Below, one piece after another: positions 35,300-43,776 of a stretch of DNA of 64,000 nt. The stretch covers positions 1 through 64,000 of the forward strand of contig JAXMCI010000010.1 in assembly GCA_046349435.1 (NCBI GenBank), read 5' to 3'. The notes under the pieces are model-generated. The model saw only the letters and a list, made by a program, of their open reading frames with translations, searched no databases and was not told where the DNA came from. The translations under genes and the position numbers were made by a program. This stretch comes from JAXMCI01 sp046349435. Its GTDB lineage: Bacteria > Pseudomonadota > Alphaproteobacteria > Dongiales > Dongiaceae. Within the stretch, counting starts at the first letter, position 1, and each line of letters starts with the position of its first letter.

Positions 35300-36538
35300 T
35301 CAGCAAGGGCCCTGGCCGGGCTGCCCGCAGCTGCCATGCTTCGGCGGCGGGCCGTTCTCCTGGTTCCCATGGCCGTTGCCGTTGCCGTTCTGCTGCCGGC
35401 GCGCCTGCTGCTGTCCCTCCTGCTGCTGCTGCAGGTTCCTCTGCCGCTGCTGATCCTGCTGCTGGTGCGCCTGCCGCTGCTGGAACTGCTGCTGCTGCTG
35501 CAGCTTCTCCTGCTGGCGGCGACGGTCCTGCTGCTGGCCGGCCTGCTGCTGCTGGAGCTGCTGCTGCTGCAGCTTCTCCTGCTGGCGGCGGCGATCCTGC
35601 TGCTGGCCGGCCTGCTGCTGCTGGAGCTGCTCCTGCTGGAGCTTCTCCTGCTGGCGGCGACGGTCCTGCTGCTGGCCGGCCTGCTGCTGCTGCCGCCGCT
35701 GCTGGTCCTGGAGGTTGCCGTCCTTGTTGCCGGAGCCCTGGCCCGCCTGCCGGCTCTCCTTGGGCGGCCGCACGACCACGACCTGGTTGCGCGACGGGCG
35801 CTGGCCCTTGCGCCATGCATCCTCGTCGACGACCGCCGGATGGTAGTGCTCGACCGGGCGGCGGGTGTAGCGCTCGATGGAGCGGTCGTCGAAGCTCCGG
35901 TTCACGCCGTAGTTGTTCACCACCTTGATGTTGGTGATGTTCTTGGTGACGTGGATGATGTTGACGTTCTGCTGCGAGACGACCAGCTGCGGCGCGATCT
36001 GGCGCGAGTCGAAGCGGTCGCGCCGGACGAACGACCACCAGCCCGGCTGCACCGGCGGCTCGTAGTTGTCATAGTCGTAGCCGGACGCCTCCGGGGGCAG
36101 CGGCGCCCAGCCGATATATTCGTCGCTGGCGCGGAAGCTGACCCAGGCGGGGCCCCACACCCGGCCGGGCACCCAGACCCAGCCATAGCCCGGGTCGAAG
36201 GCCCAGCGGCCGTAGTGGAACGCCGCCCAGCCCCACGCCTGGTCGGAGACCCAGGTCCAGCCATACTGGTCGGTATAGGCCCAGTGGCCGTCGGTGTAGG
36301 GCCGCCAGCCGCGCGGCACGTCGTTCGGGTACCAGACATGGCCCCAGCGCGCGCTGACCACCCAGCGTCCGTAGGGCGCCATGGAGTCGTAGAAGTCCTG
36401 GTAGGCGCTGTCGTCATAGCCCTGGGCGGCGGCCGGGGCGATCAGCGTCGCCGGGGCTGTCGGGTGCTGCAGGGCGCCCGGCCAGTCGCCGAGCAGGAAG
36501 GCGGCGGCCAGGGCCGCCGGGATGAGCGTGCGTCGCAT
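35300..36538 (-). CDS. Secreted YXWGXW-repeat (DUF6600) protein with Gln-rich repeat tail, paralogue B
   Basis: A 412-residue exported paralogue of the preceding protein. The start MRRTLIPAALAAAFLLG has GGAGG upstream; the signal ends near APAAAQ. The conserved domain (about residues 45-215) has YGRWVVSARWGHVWYP, GHWAYTDQYGWTWVSDQ and VWGPAWVSFRASDEYIGW, then NVNIIHVTKNITNIKVVNNYGVN, almost identical to paralogue A. The tail has three 23-residue QQQAGQQQDRRRQQEKLQ units, and the end is CGQPGQGPC. Unlike A it lacks the GQDYG-repeat insert. Likely a tandem duplication whose tails diverged. Function unknown. Confidence 0.88.
   Translation of the reverse strand: MRRTLIPAALAAAFLLGDWPGALQHPTAPATLIAPAAAQGYDDSAYQDFYDSMAPYGRWVVSARWGHVWYPNDVPRGWRPYTDGHWAYTDQYGWTWVSDQAWGWAAFHYGRWAFDPGYGWVWVPGRVWGPAWVSFRASDEYIGWAPLPPEASGYDYDNYEPPVQPGWWSFVRRDRFDSRQIAPQLVVSQQNVNIIHVTKNITNIKVVNNYGVNRSFDDRSIERYTRRPVEHYHPAVVDEDAWRKGQRPSRNQVVVVRPPKESRQAGQGSGNKDGNLQDQQRRQQQQAGQQQDRRRQQEKLQQEQLQQQQAGQQQDRRRQQEKLQQQQLQQQQAGQQQDRRRQQEKLQQQQQFQQRQAHQQQDQQRQRNLQQQQEGQQQARRQQNGNGNGHGNQENGPPPKHGSCGQPGQGPC
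35501..35707. repeat. Three 69-bp tandem repeats in the tail of DUF6600 paralogue B
   Basis: Units beginning CAGCTTCTCCTGCTGGCGG start near 35501, 35570 and 35639, exactly 69 bp apart (23 codons), the third diverging at its end. The unit differs in length and sequence from the 81-bp repeats of paralogue A, so the two tails expanded independently. Confidence 0.85.
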
Positions 36539-36586
36539 CGGAACCTCCGGGTTCGCGTTCATGACCGCATGGTGCAGGCAAGGCTT

Positions 36587-36630
36587 TGAACCGGGCGCCG
36601 GTTCCCTGTTCAGCCAGGGTTCATCGGGCT
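36587..36630. promoter_or_regulatory. Putative response-regulator box upstream of DUF6600 paralogue B
   Basis: TGAACCGG (36587) is followed 22 bp later by TTCAGCCAGGG-TTCATCGGGCT (36609-36630), the same arrangement and spacing as upstream of paralogue A. The 182-nt intergenic region is also upstream of uraD, so the site could affect either gene. A perfect palindrome GAACCGGGCGCCGGTTC overlaps its start (36588-36604). Confidence 0.5.
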
Positions 36631-36720
36631 GCCGCCGAGCCTGGGCGCGCCCGCCGTGCCGCTTGCCAAGCGCCCGGCCGGCCGCGTCTAGTAGCCGCGA
36701 CACCTGGCTGGAGGAGACGC

Positions 36721-37260
36721 ATGGCCGACCCGCAACCGGGCGCCTCGGGACAGCGATTTGCCACGCCGCCGCGCATGCTGGCGCCGGCCGCCTTCCTCGC
36801 CGCGCAGGGCGCCGTCTACGAGCATTCGCCTTGGATCGCCGAGGCGCTGCTGGCCCGCGGCCTGACGGCGGAGCACGACACCGTCGAGGGGCTGCATGCC
36901 GCGCTGGCGGCGATCGTCGAGGCCGCGCCGCGCGAGCGCCAGCTGGCGCTGCTGCGCGCCCATCCCGACCTCGCCGGCCGGCTGGCGGTGCGCGGCGAGC
37001 TCACCGCCCATTCGACGGCCGAGCAGGCCGGGGCCGGGCTGGCGCAGTGCTCGCCCGAGGAGTTCGCCCGCTTCACCAGCCTCAACGAGGCCTATCGCGC
37101 GAAGTTCGGCTTCCCGTTCATCATGGCGGTGAAGGGCCGGAGCCGGGACGAGATCCTGGCCGCCTTCGAGCGGCGGCTGGGCAACGGGGCCGCCGCCGAG
37201 TTCGCCACCGCGCTCGCCGAGGTGCACAAGATCGCGCTGCTGCGGCTGCAGGCGCTGTGA
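36721..37260 (+). CDS. uraD: 2-oxo-4-hydroxy-4-carboxy-5-ureidoimidazoline (OHCU) decarboxylase
   Basis: Third enzyme of urate breakdown, converting OHCU to (S)-allantoin. The 179-residue, all-helical protein shows FLAAQGAVYEHSPWIAEALL (active-site His in EHSPW), LLRAHPDLAGRLA and, after ELTAHSTAEQAGAGL, FTSLNEAYRAKFGFPFIMAVKGRSRDEIL, the C-terminal family signature. I chose the ATG at 36721, preceded by GGAGGAGA; in-frame codons further upstream lack this. It is 7 nt from puuE and forms an operon with it. Confidence 0.96.
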   Translation: MADPQPGASGQRFATPPRMLAPAAFLAAQGAVYEHSPWIAEALLARGLTAEHDTVEGLHAALAAIVEAAPRERQLALLRAHPDLAGRLAVRGELTAHSTAEQAGAGLAQCSPEEFARFTSLNEAYRAKFGFPFIMAVKGRSRDEILAAFERRLGNGAAAEFATALAEVHKIALLRLQAL

Positions 37261-37267
37261 GGAGGGG

Positions 37268-38191
37268 ATGATGGGGGAGGAACACTATCCACGCGACATG
37301 ATCGGCTATGGCGGCCGGCCGCCCGACGCCGCCTGGCCGGGCGGCGCGCGTTTGGCACTGCAGATCGTGATGAACTACGAGGAGGGCGGGGAGAACTGCG
37401 TGCTCCACGGCGACGCCGCCTCGGAGGCGTTCCTCTCGGAGATCGTCGGCGCCCAGCCGCTCGCCGGCGTGCGCCACATCAACATGGAATCGATCTACGA
37501 ATATGGCAGCCGGGCCGGCTTCTGGCGGCTGCACCGCCTGTTCGTGGAGCGCGGCGTGCCGATCACCGTCTACGGCGTCGCCATGGCGCTGGAGCGCAAC
37601 CCGGCGGCGGTCGCCGCGATGCGCGAGGCGGGCTGGGAGATCGCCACCCACGGCTATCGCTGGATCGACTACCAGTTCCTGCCTGAGGCCGTCGAGCGCG
37701 AGCATCTCGCCAAGGCGATCGAGATCCACACCCGCGCCACGGGCAGCCGGCCGCTCGGCTGGTACCTCGGGCGCTGCAGCCCGAACACCCGCCGGCTGGT
37801 GGCCGAGGAGGGCGGCTTCCTCTACGACGCCGACTCCTATGCCGACGACCTGCCCTACTGGCAGCTGGTCGAGGGCCGGCCGCAGCTCATCGTGCCCTAC
37901 ACGCTCGACGCCAACGACATGCGCTTCGCCACCGCGCAGGGCTTCAATTCCGGGGACCAGTTCCTCGCCTATCTGCGCGACAGCTTCGACTGGCTCTACC
38001 AGGAGGGTGCGCGGTCGCCGAAGATGATGTCGATCGGCCTGCATTGCCGGCTGGTCGGCCGGCCCGGCCGCATCGCCGCGCTGGCCCGCTTCCTCGACCA
38101 CGTCCAGCGCCATGCCGGCGTCTGGATCTGCCGCCGCGTCGACATCGCCCGCCACTGGCGGGCGGTGCACCCGTGGCAGCCGGCGGGGTAG
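37268..38191 (+). CDS. puuE: Allantoinase, polysaccharide-deacetylase type
   Basis: Metal-independent allantoinase of the NodB fold, hydrolysing allantoin to allantoate. The 307-residue protein has YPRDMIGYGGRPPDAAWPGGARLALQIVMNYEEGGE, LHGD(AASEAFLSEI), then YGSRAGFWRLHRLF, MREAGWEIATHGYRWIDYQ and LGWYLGRCSPNTRRLV, all PuuE signatures. Two ATGs (37268 and 37271) follow GGAGGGG; the second has better spacing. The gene ends 1 nt from the convergent puuD stop. Confidence 0.95.
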   Translation: MMGEEHYPRDMIGYGGRPPDAAWPGGARLALQIVMNYEEGGENCVLHGDAASEAFLSEIVGAQPLAGVRHINMESIYEYGSRAGFWRLHRLFVERGVPITVYGVAMALERNPAAVAAMREAGWEIATHGYRWIDYQFLPEAVEREHLAKAIEIHTRATGSRPLGWYLGRCSPNTRRLVAEEGGFLYDADSYADDLPYWQLVEGRPQLIVPYTLDANDMRFATAQGFNSGDQFLAYLRDSFDWLYQEGARSPKMMSIGLHCRLVGRPGRIAALARFLDHVQRHAGVWICRRVDIARHWRAVHPWQPAG

Positions 38192-38192
38192 C

Positions 38193-39530
38193 TCAGTCCT
38201 GCCCGCGGCCGGCGAGCCAGCGGGCGAGCAGGTCGCGCTCCTCCGCGGTCATCTTCGTCTTGTTGCCGAGCGGCATCAGGTGGGTCTGCACCGCGACCTT
38301 GCGGATCAGCTCGGCCTGGCGCTCGATGTCCTCCGGCCGGTCGAAGACGATGCCCTTGGGCGCCTTGCGGAAGCCCGGATCGGACGGGTTCGCCGAATGG
38401 CACGCGACGCAGCGCGCCTGGATCACCGGCACCACCGCGGCGATCTCGACGCGCGGGCCCGCGGGTGCCGCCGGGGCAGCCGCGGGCGCGGTCGCCGCGG
38501 CGGTGGTGGTGGTGGTGCCGCCCGTGGCGGCGGCGGGGGCGGCGGCCTGCGTCGTGGCCGCGGCGGGCGCCGCCGCCGGCGCCACGGCGGCGCTGCTCGC
38601 GGGCGTGGTCGCGGGCGCGCTCAGCAGGCCGATATTGGCCAGCACCAGCACCAGCCCGACCGCGGCGGCGGCCGCCACCGCCCAATAGAGCTTCGCGGCC
38701 GGCTTGCCGGCATGGGTCTCGTTGGCATAGAGCCGCAGCAGGCCGCTGAGCAGGAAGAATCCCACCACGAAGGCCCAGCTATAGGGGCTCTCGGTCAGCA
38801 TCGGATAGTGGTTGCTGATCATCATCAGCACGACCGGCAGGGTCAGGTAGTTGTTGTGCAGCGAGCGCTGCTTGGCCTGCTTGCCGAGCGCCGGGTCCGG
38901 CTTGCGTCCGGCCAGCAGGTCGGCCACCACCTTCTTCTGGTTCGGGATGATGATCATGAAGACGTTGGCCGCCATGATCGTGCCGAGGAAGGCGCCGACA
39001 TGGAGGAAGGCGGCGCGGCCGCTGAAGACGTGGGTGAAGAGGATCGCCGCGGCGGTCGCCAGCAGGAACACCGCGACGGCGAGCGGCAGGGTGCTGCGGC
39101 CGATCGGCGAGCGGCAGATCAGGTCGTAGAGGACCCAGCCGCCGGCCAGCCCGCCGAGGCTGATCAGGATCGCCGCCCAGGAGGGCAGGTCGAGCACCTC
39201 GGGATCGACGAGGTAGCTCTGCGCGCCGGCGTAGTAGACGAGGCAGAGCAGCAGGAAGCCCGAGACCCAGGTGAGGTAGGCCTCGTACTTGAACCAGTGC
39301 AGCTCCTTGGGCAGCGCGGCCGGCGCCACCAGGTACTTCTGCGCGAGGTAGAAGCCGCCGCCATGCACCATCCAGCTGTCGCCGGCGATGCCCTCCGGGG
39401 CGCCCGGCGCGCGCCGCAGGCTGGCGTCGAGCCAGATGAAGAAGAACGAGGTGCCGATCCAGCCGATCCCCAGCATGACGTGGGTCCAGCGCACCAGCAG
39501 CCCCAGCCAGTCGAGCAGCAGCGAAACCAT
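38193..39530 (-). CDS. puuD: Urate hydroxylase (membrane urate oxidase) with C-terminal cytochrome c domain
   Basis: Oxidises urate to 5-hydroxyisourate while passing electrons to the respiratory chain instead of to oxygen. The 445-residue protein has an N-terminal membrane domain of about eight helices (LDWLGLLVRWTHVMLGIGWIGTSFFF..., MVHGGGFYLAQKYLVAPA), a long Ala/Thr/Pro linker (about residues 300-350), and a class I cytochrome c domain with CVACH and a later methionine region (HLMPLGNKTKMT). It is convergent with uraD-puuE and divergent from a LysR gene that may control it. Confidence 0.94.
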   Translation of the reverse strand: MVSLLLDWLGLLVRWTHVMLGIGWIGTSFFFIWLDASLRRAPGAPEGIAGDSWMVHGGGFYLAQKYLVAPAALPKELHWFKYEAYLTWVSGFLLLCLVYYAGAQSYLVDPEVLDLPSWAAILISLGGLAGGWVLYDLICRSPIGRSTLPLAVAVFLLATAAAILFTHVFSGRAAFLHVGAFLGTIMAANVFMIIIPNQKKVVADLLAGRKPDPALGKQAKQRSLHNNYLTLPVVLMMISNHYPMLTESPYSWAFVVGFFLLSGLLRLYANETHAGKPAAKLYWAVAAAAAVGLVLVLANIGLLSAPATTPASSAAVAPAAAPAAATTQAAAPAAATGGTTTTTAAATAPAAAPAAPAGPRVEIAAVVPVIQARCVACHSANPSDPGFRKAPKGIVFDRPEDIERQAELIRKVAVQTHLMPLGNKTKMTAEERDLLARWLAGRGQD

Positions 39531-39597
39531 CGGAAGCCTTCCCCGGCATTCTCGCGAGCGGCGCCCAGCATGGCAGCGCGGCGCCGCCCCGGCAGCG

Positions 39598-39625
39598 TGA
39601 TATAACGCAATTGATCTTCAAGGAA
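39598..39625. promoter_or_regulatory. AT-rich patch between divergent puuD and LysR gene, candidate LysR operator/promoter
   Basis: Within the 111-nt divergent region, TGATATAACGCAATTGATC and TTGATCTTCAAGG stand out as AT-rich in otherwise GC-rich DNA. LysR regulators usually bind between themselves and a divergent target, which supports this position. GGGGAAAG nearby is the LysR gene's ribosome site. No experimental motif was matched. Confidence 0.35.
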
Positions 39626-39641
39626 TCGGGGAAAGTCGGCC

Positions 39642-40574
39642 ATGCCCGATACCGAGGACATGGCGATCTTCGTGCGGATTGTCGAGCTCGGCAGCCTGTC
39701 GGCGGCCGGCCGCGACATGCGCATGTCGCCGGCGGTGGTGAGCAACCGGGTCGCCCGGCTGGAGGGCGACATGGGGGTGCGGCTGCTCAACCGCACCACG
39801 CGGCGCGTCGCCCCCACTGCCGAGGGCGCCGGCTTCTACGAGCATTGCGTCGCCATCCTGGGGGAGCTCGAGCAGGCGGAGAGCCAGATCGCCGAGCGCC
39901 TGGCCGAGCCGCGCGGGCCGCTCAAGGTGACGGCGCCGACCGCCTTCGGCCGGCTGCACATCGCGCCGCACGTGCCGGCCTTCCTCGCCCGCTATCCGCA
40001 GCTCCAGCTCCGGCTCGACCTCACCGACCGGCTGGTCGACCTGGCGCAGGAGCGCGTCGACCTCGCCATCCGCATCGCCGAGCTGCCCGATTCGACCGCC
40101 GTGGTCCGCCGGCTGGCGGCCAACCGGCGGAAGATCCTCGCGGCGCCCGCCTACCTCGAGCGCCATGGCGAGCCGCAGGAGCCGGGCGACCTGCTGCGCC
40201 ACAACTGCCTGCTGCTGCGCTTTCCCGGCTCGCAGCAATATCGCTGGACCCTGCAGGGCCCGGACGGGCCGATCACGCTGCGCGTCTCCGGCAACATGGA
40301 CGCCAACAGCGGCGAGGTGCTGCGCGACTGGTGCCTGGCCGGCCACGGGCTGGCCCTGAAGTCGCTCTGGGAGGTGGTCGACGACCTCAATGCCGGGCGG
40401 CTCAAGGTCGTGCTGCCGGCCTGGCCGCCGCCGGGCCACGCCATCGTCGCGCTCTACCCGCAGCGCGGCTTCCTGCCCTCGCGGGTGCGGGTCTTCGTCG
40501 ACACCCTGGCGAGGCTCTACGGCAAGAAGCCGTCCTGGGAGCGGGCGCTCAAGATCCGGCTGCCCGGCCCCTGA
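39642..40574 (+). CDS. LysR-family transcriptional regulator
   Basis: A 310-residue LTTR. N-terminal winged HTH: MAIFVRIVELGSLSAAGRDMRMSPAVVSNRVARLEGDMGVRLLNRTTRRVAPT (residues 6-60); the effector-binding domain begins GPLKVTAPTAFGRLHIAPHVPAFLARYPQLQL. The ending LYGKKPSWERAL fits the CrgA/DsdC-like group with 'ISRL' type recognition. Divergent from puuD and next to purine genes, it could sense urate or a related metabolite, but its other neighbour is an SDR/kinase operon and either may be the target. Confidence 0.92.
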   Translation: MPDTEDMAIFVRIVELGSLSAAGRDMRMSPAVVSNRVARLEGDMGVRLLNRTTRRVAPTAEGAGFYEHCVAILGELEQAESQIAERLAEPRGPLKVTAPTAFGRLHIAPHVPAFLARYPQLQLRLDLTDRLVDLAQERVDLAIRIAELPDSTAVVRRLAANRRKILAAPAYLERHGEPQEPGDLLRHNCLLLRFPGSQQYRWTLQGPDGPITLRVSGNMDANSGEVLRDWCLAGHGLALKSLWEVVDDLNAGRLKVVLPAWPPPGHAIVALYPQRGFLPSRVRVFVDTLARLYGKKPSWERALKIRLPGP

Positions 40575-40577
40575 GCC

Positions 40578-41360
40578 TCAATCCATGCGCACGCCGCCGC
40601 TGGCGTTGATCGCCTCGCCGGTGATGAAGCGCGCGAGGTCGCTGGCCAGGAACAGCACGATGTCGGCAACGTCCTCCGGCTCCTCGATGCGGCCGAGCGG
40701 CGTCAGCTGGATGTACTCGGCGAAGACCGCCTCGGCGGTCATGCCGCGGAGCCGTCCCTCCCACGCCAGCTCGCGCTCCTGCATCGAGGTGCGCACGAAG
40801 CCCGGGCAGACGCAGTTGACGCGGATGCCGTTGGGGGCGACCTCGCGGGCCAGCGCCTGGGTGAATCCGACCACCGCGAACTTGCTCGCCGAGTAGTGCG
40901 CCAGCAGCGGCGCGCCGATCTTGCCGGCGAGCGAGGCGGTGTTGACGATGACGCCCGGATGCTTCGCGGCCAGCCAGCGGCGCACGATGGCGCGGTTGGT
41001 CAGGAAGACGCCCTTGGCGTTGACCGCCATGTTGGCGTCCCACTCCGCCTCGGTGATGTCGACGACCGGCGCCATCGTCGAGATGCCGGCATTGGCGCAG
41101 ACGATGTCGAGCCCGCCATAGGCCGCGACGGCCTGCTCGAGCACCGCGTCGGTCGCCTCGGCGTCGGTGACGTCGAGCGCGGCGGCGATCGCGCCGCCGC
41201 CGATCCGCCCGGCGACCCGCGCCGCCGCCGCCGGGTCCTTGTCGGTCACCGCCACGCGGGCGCCGGCGCCGGCCAGCGCCGCGGCGATCGCCTCGCCGAT
41301 GCCGGCCCCGCCGCCGGTCACCAGCGCGGACTTGCCGGCGAGCAGGTTGGTCTTGTTCAT
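40578..41360 (-). CDS. Short-chain dehydrogenase/reductase
   Basis: A 260-residue classical SDR: TGGGAGIGEAIAAAL cofactor loop, acidic residue in VAVTDKDPAA, CANAGIS, catalytic Ser in VNTASLAGKIG, YSASK active site, and CVCPGFVRTSMQ. The C-terminus INASGGVRMD is usual. It follows the FGGY kinase gene by 17 nt and is probably the last gene of a BtpA-kinase-SDR operon, likely oxidising a sugar or polyol. It is convergent with the LysR gene, the stops 3 nt apart. Confidence 0.93.
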   Translation of the reverse strand: MNKTNLLAGKSALVTGGGAGIGEAIAAALAGAGARVAVTDKDPAAAARVAGRIGGGAIAAALDVTDAEATDAVLEQAVAAYGGLDIVCANAGISTMAPVVDITEAEWDANMAVNAKGVFLTNRAIVRRWLAAKHPGVIVNTASLAGKIGAPLLAHYSASKFAVVGFTQALAREVAPNGIRVNCVCPGFVRTSMQERELAWEGRLRGMTAEAVFAEYIQLTPLGRIEEPEDVADIVLFLASDLARFITGEAINASGGVRMD

Positions 41361-41377
41361 GGCGTTCCTCCCTCGAT

Positions 41378-42895
41378 TCAGCCCTCCGGCGTCAGCCGGG
41401 GATAGAGGCTCTGCAGGCGGCGATAGATGTCGCGGAAGTTGTCGTAGCCCCGGTCGTAGGCGGCGCGGCTCGCCGGGTCCGGCGCGAAGACCCGGCCGCC
41501 CTCGACATAGTCGGTGACGCGGGCCGGGTCGGGGAAGATGCCGGCGGCGTGGCCGGCGAGATAGGCGGCGCCGAGGCAGGAGCCGGGATGGCGCTCGACG
41601 CGCTGCACCGGCAGGCCGATCGCGTCGGCGGCGATCTGCAGCCAGAGGTCGCTCGCCGCGCCGCCGTCGGTGGCGAGCACCCGGCTGACCGGCAGGCCGC
41701 GCTCGCGGAACACCTCGACATGGTGGCGGAAGCCGAAGATCACGCCCTCCAGCGCCGCCCGCCAGATGTGCGCCAGCCGGTGGTGCAGCCCGAGCCCGAC
41801 CAGCGTGCCGCGGGCATGCGGGTCGTGCAGCGGCGTCTTCTCGCCCAGCATGTAGGGCAGCAGCACCAGCCCCTCGGCGCCGGGTGGAACCTCGGCCGCC
41901 TGGCGGTCGAGCCAGGCATGCGGCGAGAGGCCGGCGGCCCGCGCCTCGGCCGCCGCGCCGCCACCCATCTCGCGGACCATCCAGTTGAGCAGGCTGCCGG
42001 TCGTGGCGGTGCAGCCATTGCTGAAATAGAGCCCGGGGATCAGGTGGTAGTCGATGAAGAGCCGCGGATCGGCGACCGGCTGGGCGGTCGACAGCAGGAT
42101 GTCCCCGGCGCCGCCGAACTTCAGCACGAGGTCGCCGTCATGCGCGGCGCCGGCGACATAGGCCGAGGCGACGTGGTCGGCGCAGCCGGCGATCACCGGC
42201 GTGCCGGCGGCCAGGCCGGTGGCGGCCGCCGCCGCGGCGGTGACCGATCCCACGATCTCGTGCGAGGCGCGGATCGGCGGCAGGGCGGCGGGCGCGATGC
42301 CGGCCGCGGCCACCAGCTCCGGCGCGAAGGCGCGGCGGGCGAAGTCCATCAGCCCGGATTCCAGGGCCCAGTTGTGGTCGAGGCTGAACGTCCCGGTGAG
42401 CCGGTGGGTGACGTAGTCGTAGCTGCCCAGCACCGTGGCGATGGCGCCGAAGACCCCCGGCTCGTGCCGCTCCAGCCAGCGCAGCTTCGGCGCCACCAGC
42501 TGCTGGTTGATGCTGCCGCCGGTCAGCGCGAAGAAGCGCTCGGCCGCGAATGCCGCCTGCATGGCGGCGATCTCGGCGGTGGCGCGGGCGTCGTTCTGCT
42601 GCATCGAGGGCCGCAGCACCGCGCCGTCGCGGCCGAGCAGCACCAGGGCCGGCACCATGCCGGTGACCCCGACGGCGGCGACGTCGCGGCCGGCGAGGCC
42701 GGACCTCGCCAGCAGCTCGCCGACGATGGCGACGCAGTTGCCCCACCACTGGGCCGGATCCTCCTCGGCCCAGTTGGCGTGGCGCGAGACCAGCTCGCTC
42801 GGCCGCGTGGCGGTGGCGAGCGTGCCGCCGGCATCGTCGATCAGGATGCCGATCGTCGAGGTCGTGCCGATGTCGAGGCCGAGCAGGGCGGGCAC
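41378..42895 (-). CDS. FGGY-family carbohydrate kinase (xylulokinase-like)
   Basis: A 505-residue actin-fold sugar kinase. The N-terminal phosphate-binding motif is LLGLDIGTTSTIGILIDDAGG; further features are WAEEDPAQWW, the catalytic Asp in QQNDARATAEI, GSYDYVTHRLTG, CADHVASAYVAGA, KFGGAGDILLST and the C-terminal LATDGGAASDLWLQIAADAIGLPVQ (FGGY signature region). I use the GTG at 42893-42895 because no ATG fits. The BtpA-family gene ends 8 nt upstream; SDR follows. Substrate: a ketose or polyol, not determinable. Confidence 0.92.
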   Translation of the reverse strand: MPALLGLDIGTTSTIGILIDDAGGTLATATRPSELVSRHANWAEEDPAQWWGNCVAIVGELLARSGLAGRDVAAVGVTGMVPALVLLGRDGAVLRPSMQQNDARATAEIAAMQAAFAAERFFALTGGSINQQLVAPKLRWLERHEPGVFGAIATVLGSYDYVTHRLTGTFSLDHNWALESGLMDFARRAFAPELVAAAGIAPAALPPIRASHEIVGSVTAAAAAATGLAAGTPVIAGCADHVASAYVAGAAHDGDLVLKFGGAGDILLSTAQPVADPRLFIDYHLIPGLYFSNGCTATTGSLLNWMVREMGGGAAAEARAAGLSPHAWLDRQAAEVPPGAEGLVLLPYMLGEKTPLHDPHARGTLVGLGLHHRLAHIWRAALEGVIFGFRHHVEVFRERGLPVSRVLATDGGAASDLWLQIAADAIGLPVQRVERHPGSCLGAAYLAGHAAGIFPDPARVTDYVEGGRVFAPDPASRAAYDRGYDNFRDIYRRLQSLYPRLTPEG

Positions 42896-42903
42896 GGGAC
42901 GGC

Positions 42904-43701
42904 TCAGCGCAGGGTGGCGACCTTGTCCATGAAGCGGCGGACGCGGGCCTGGTCGACCGCCTTCCAGGTGTCGCCGCCGACCTTGAAATGGGTGCCGATG
43001 ACGCAGCCGTCGGCGACCTTCAGGATGTCGGCGACGTTGTCGATGTTGACCCCGGTATTGGCGAAGACCGGCGTGTCGGTGACCAGCGCCTTCACCGCCT
43101 CGAGGTCGCTGGTCGCCACCGCCTGGCCGGTCATCGGGCCGGAGACCAGGATGACGTCGGCCAGCGAGGAGAACACCGCGCTCTTGGCGCGCTGGGCGAT
43201 CGGGCGGTCGCCGACCGGCGAGGCGAACTCGGCATTGACGTTGTACATCAGCACGAAATCGTCGCGCGACAGGTTGCGGCGCAGCCGCAGCGCCGACGCG
43301 CTGTCGGGCGTCCACAGCCCCATGTCGGAATCGTAGACGCCGGTCATCACCTCGCGGCCGAAGCGCGCGCCGGTGGCGACGCCGAGCGCCACGGTGGCGA
43401 CGGGGTCCCAGAGGTAGTCGACGCCGAACGGGATGCGGATGGCGGGCTTCACCGCGGCGATCGCCGCCGCCATGGCGGCGAGGCTCTCCGGCGTCGCCCT
43501 GACGAGATAGGGGCGGTCGCCCTCGTTGCCGAACATCAGCGCGTCGACGCCGCCCGCCTGCAGCCGCTCGATGTCGGCGGCGGCGGAGTCGATGATCGCC
43601 TGCATGCCGCCCTTCGCGTCATAGCGCGGCGAGCCCGGCAGCGGCGGGAAATGCACCATGGCGATGATCGGCTTGGCGCGGCCGAAGGTCTGCTCGAGCA
43701 T
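42904..43701 (-). CDS. BtpA/SgcQ-family TIM-barrel protein
   Basis: A 265-residue protein of the BtpA family. Signatures: AKPIIAMVHFPPLPGSPRYD, AGGVDALMFGNEGDRPY, IPFGVDYLWDPVATVALGVATGARFGREVMTGVYDSDMGLW, NTGVNIDNVADILKVADGCVIGTHFKVGG. The family is named from cyanobacterial photosystem I assembly, but in non-photosynthetic bacteria it sits beside sugar kinases, as here (FGGY kinase 8 nt downstream), so a role in sugar-phosphate metabolism is inferred. I chose the ATG of MLEQTFGRAK, preceded by GAGGAGGACC; an upstream in-frame ATG at 43767 lacks family similarity. Confidence 0.9.
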   Translation of the reverse strand: MLEQTFGRAKPIIAMVHFPPLPGSPRYDAKGGMQAIIDSAAADIERLQAGGVDALMFGNEGDRPYLVRATPESLAAMAAAIAAVKPAIRIPFGVDYLWDPVATVALGVATGARFGREVMTGVYDSDMGLWTPDSASALRLRRNLSRDDFVLMYNVNAEFASPVGDRPIAQRAKSAVFSSLADVILVSGPMTGQAVATSDLEAVKALVTDTPVFANTGVNIDNVADILKVADGCVIGTHFKVGGDTWKAVDQARVRRFMDKVATLR

Positions 43702-43776
43702 GCCGGTCGGTCCTCCTCGTCCTGGTCGAAGGCGGCAAGCTCTGTCACGGATCGCCGGGCGCCGCAAGCGCCCGGA

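Noticed and set aside
42904..43701. Photosynthesis-related assignment for the BtpA-family gene
   Set aside because: No photosynthesis genes nearby; neighbours are a sugar kinase and a dehydrogenase.
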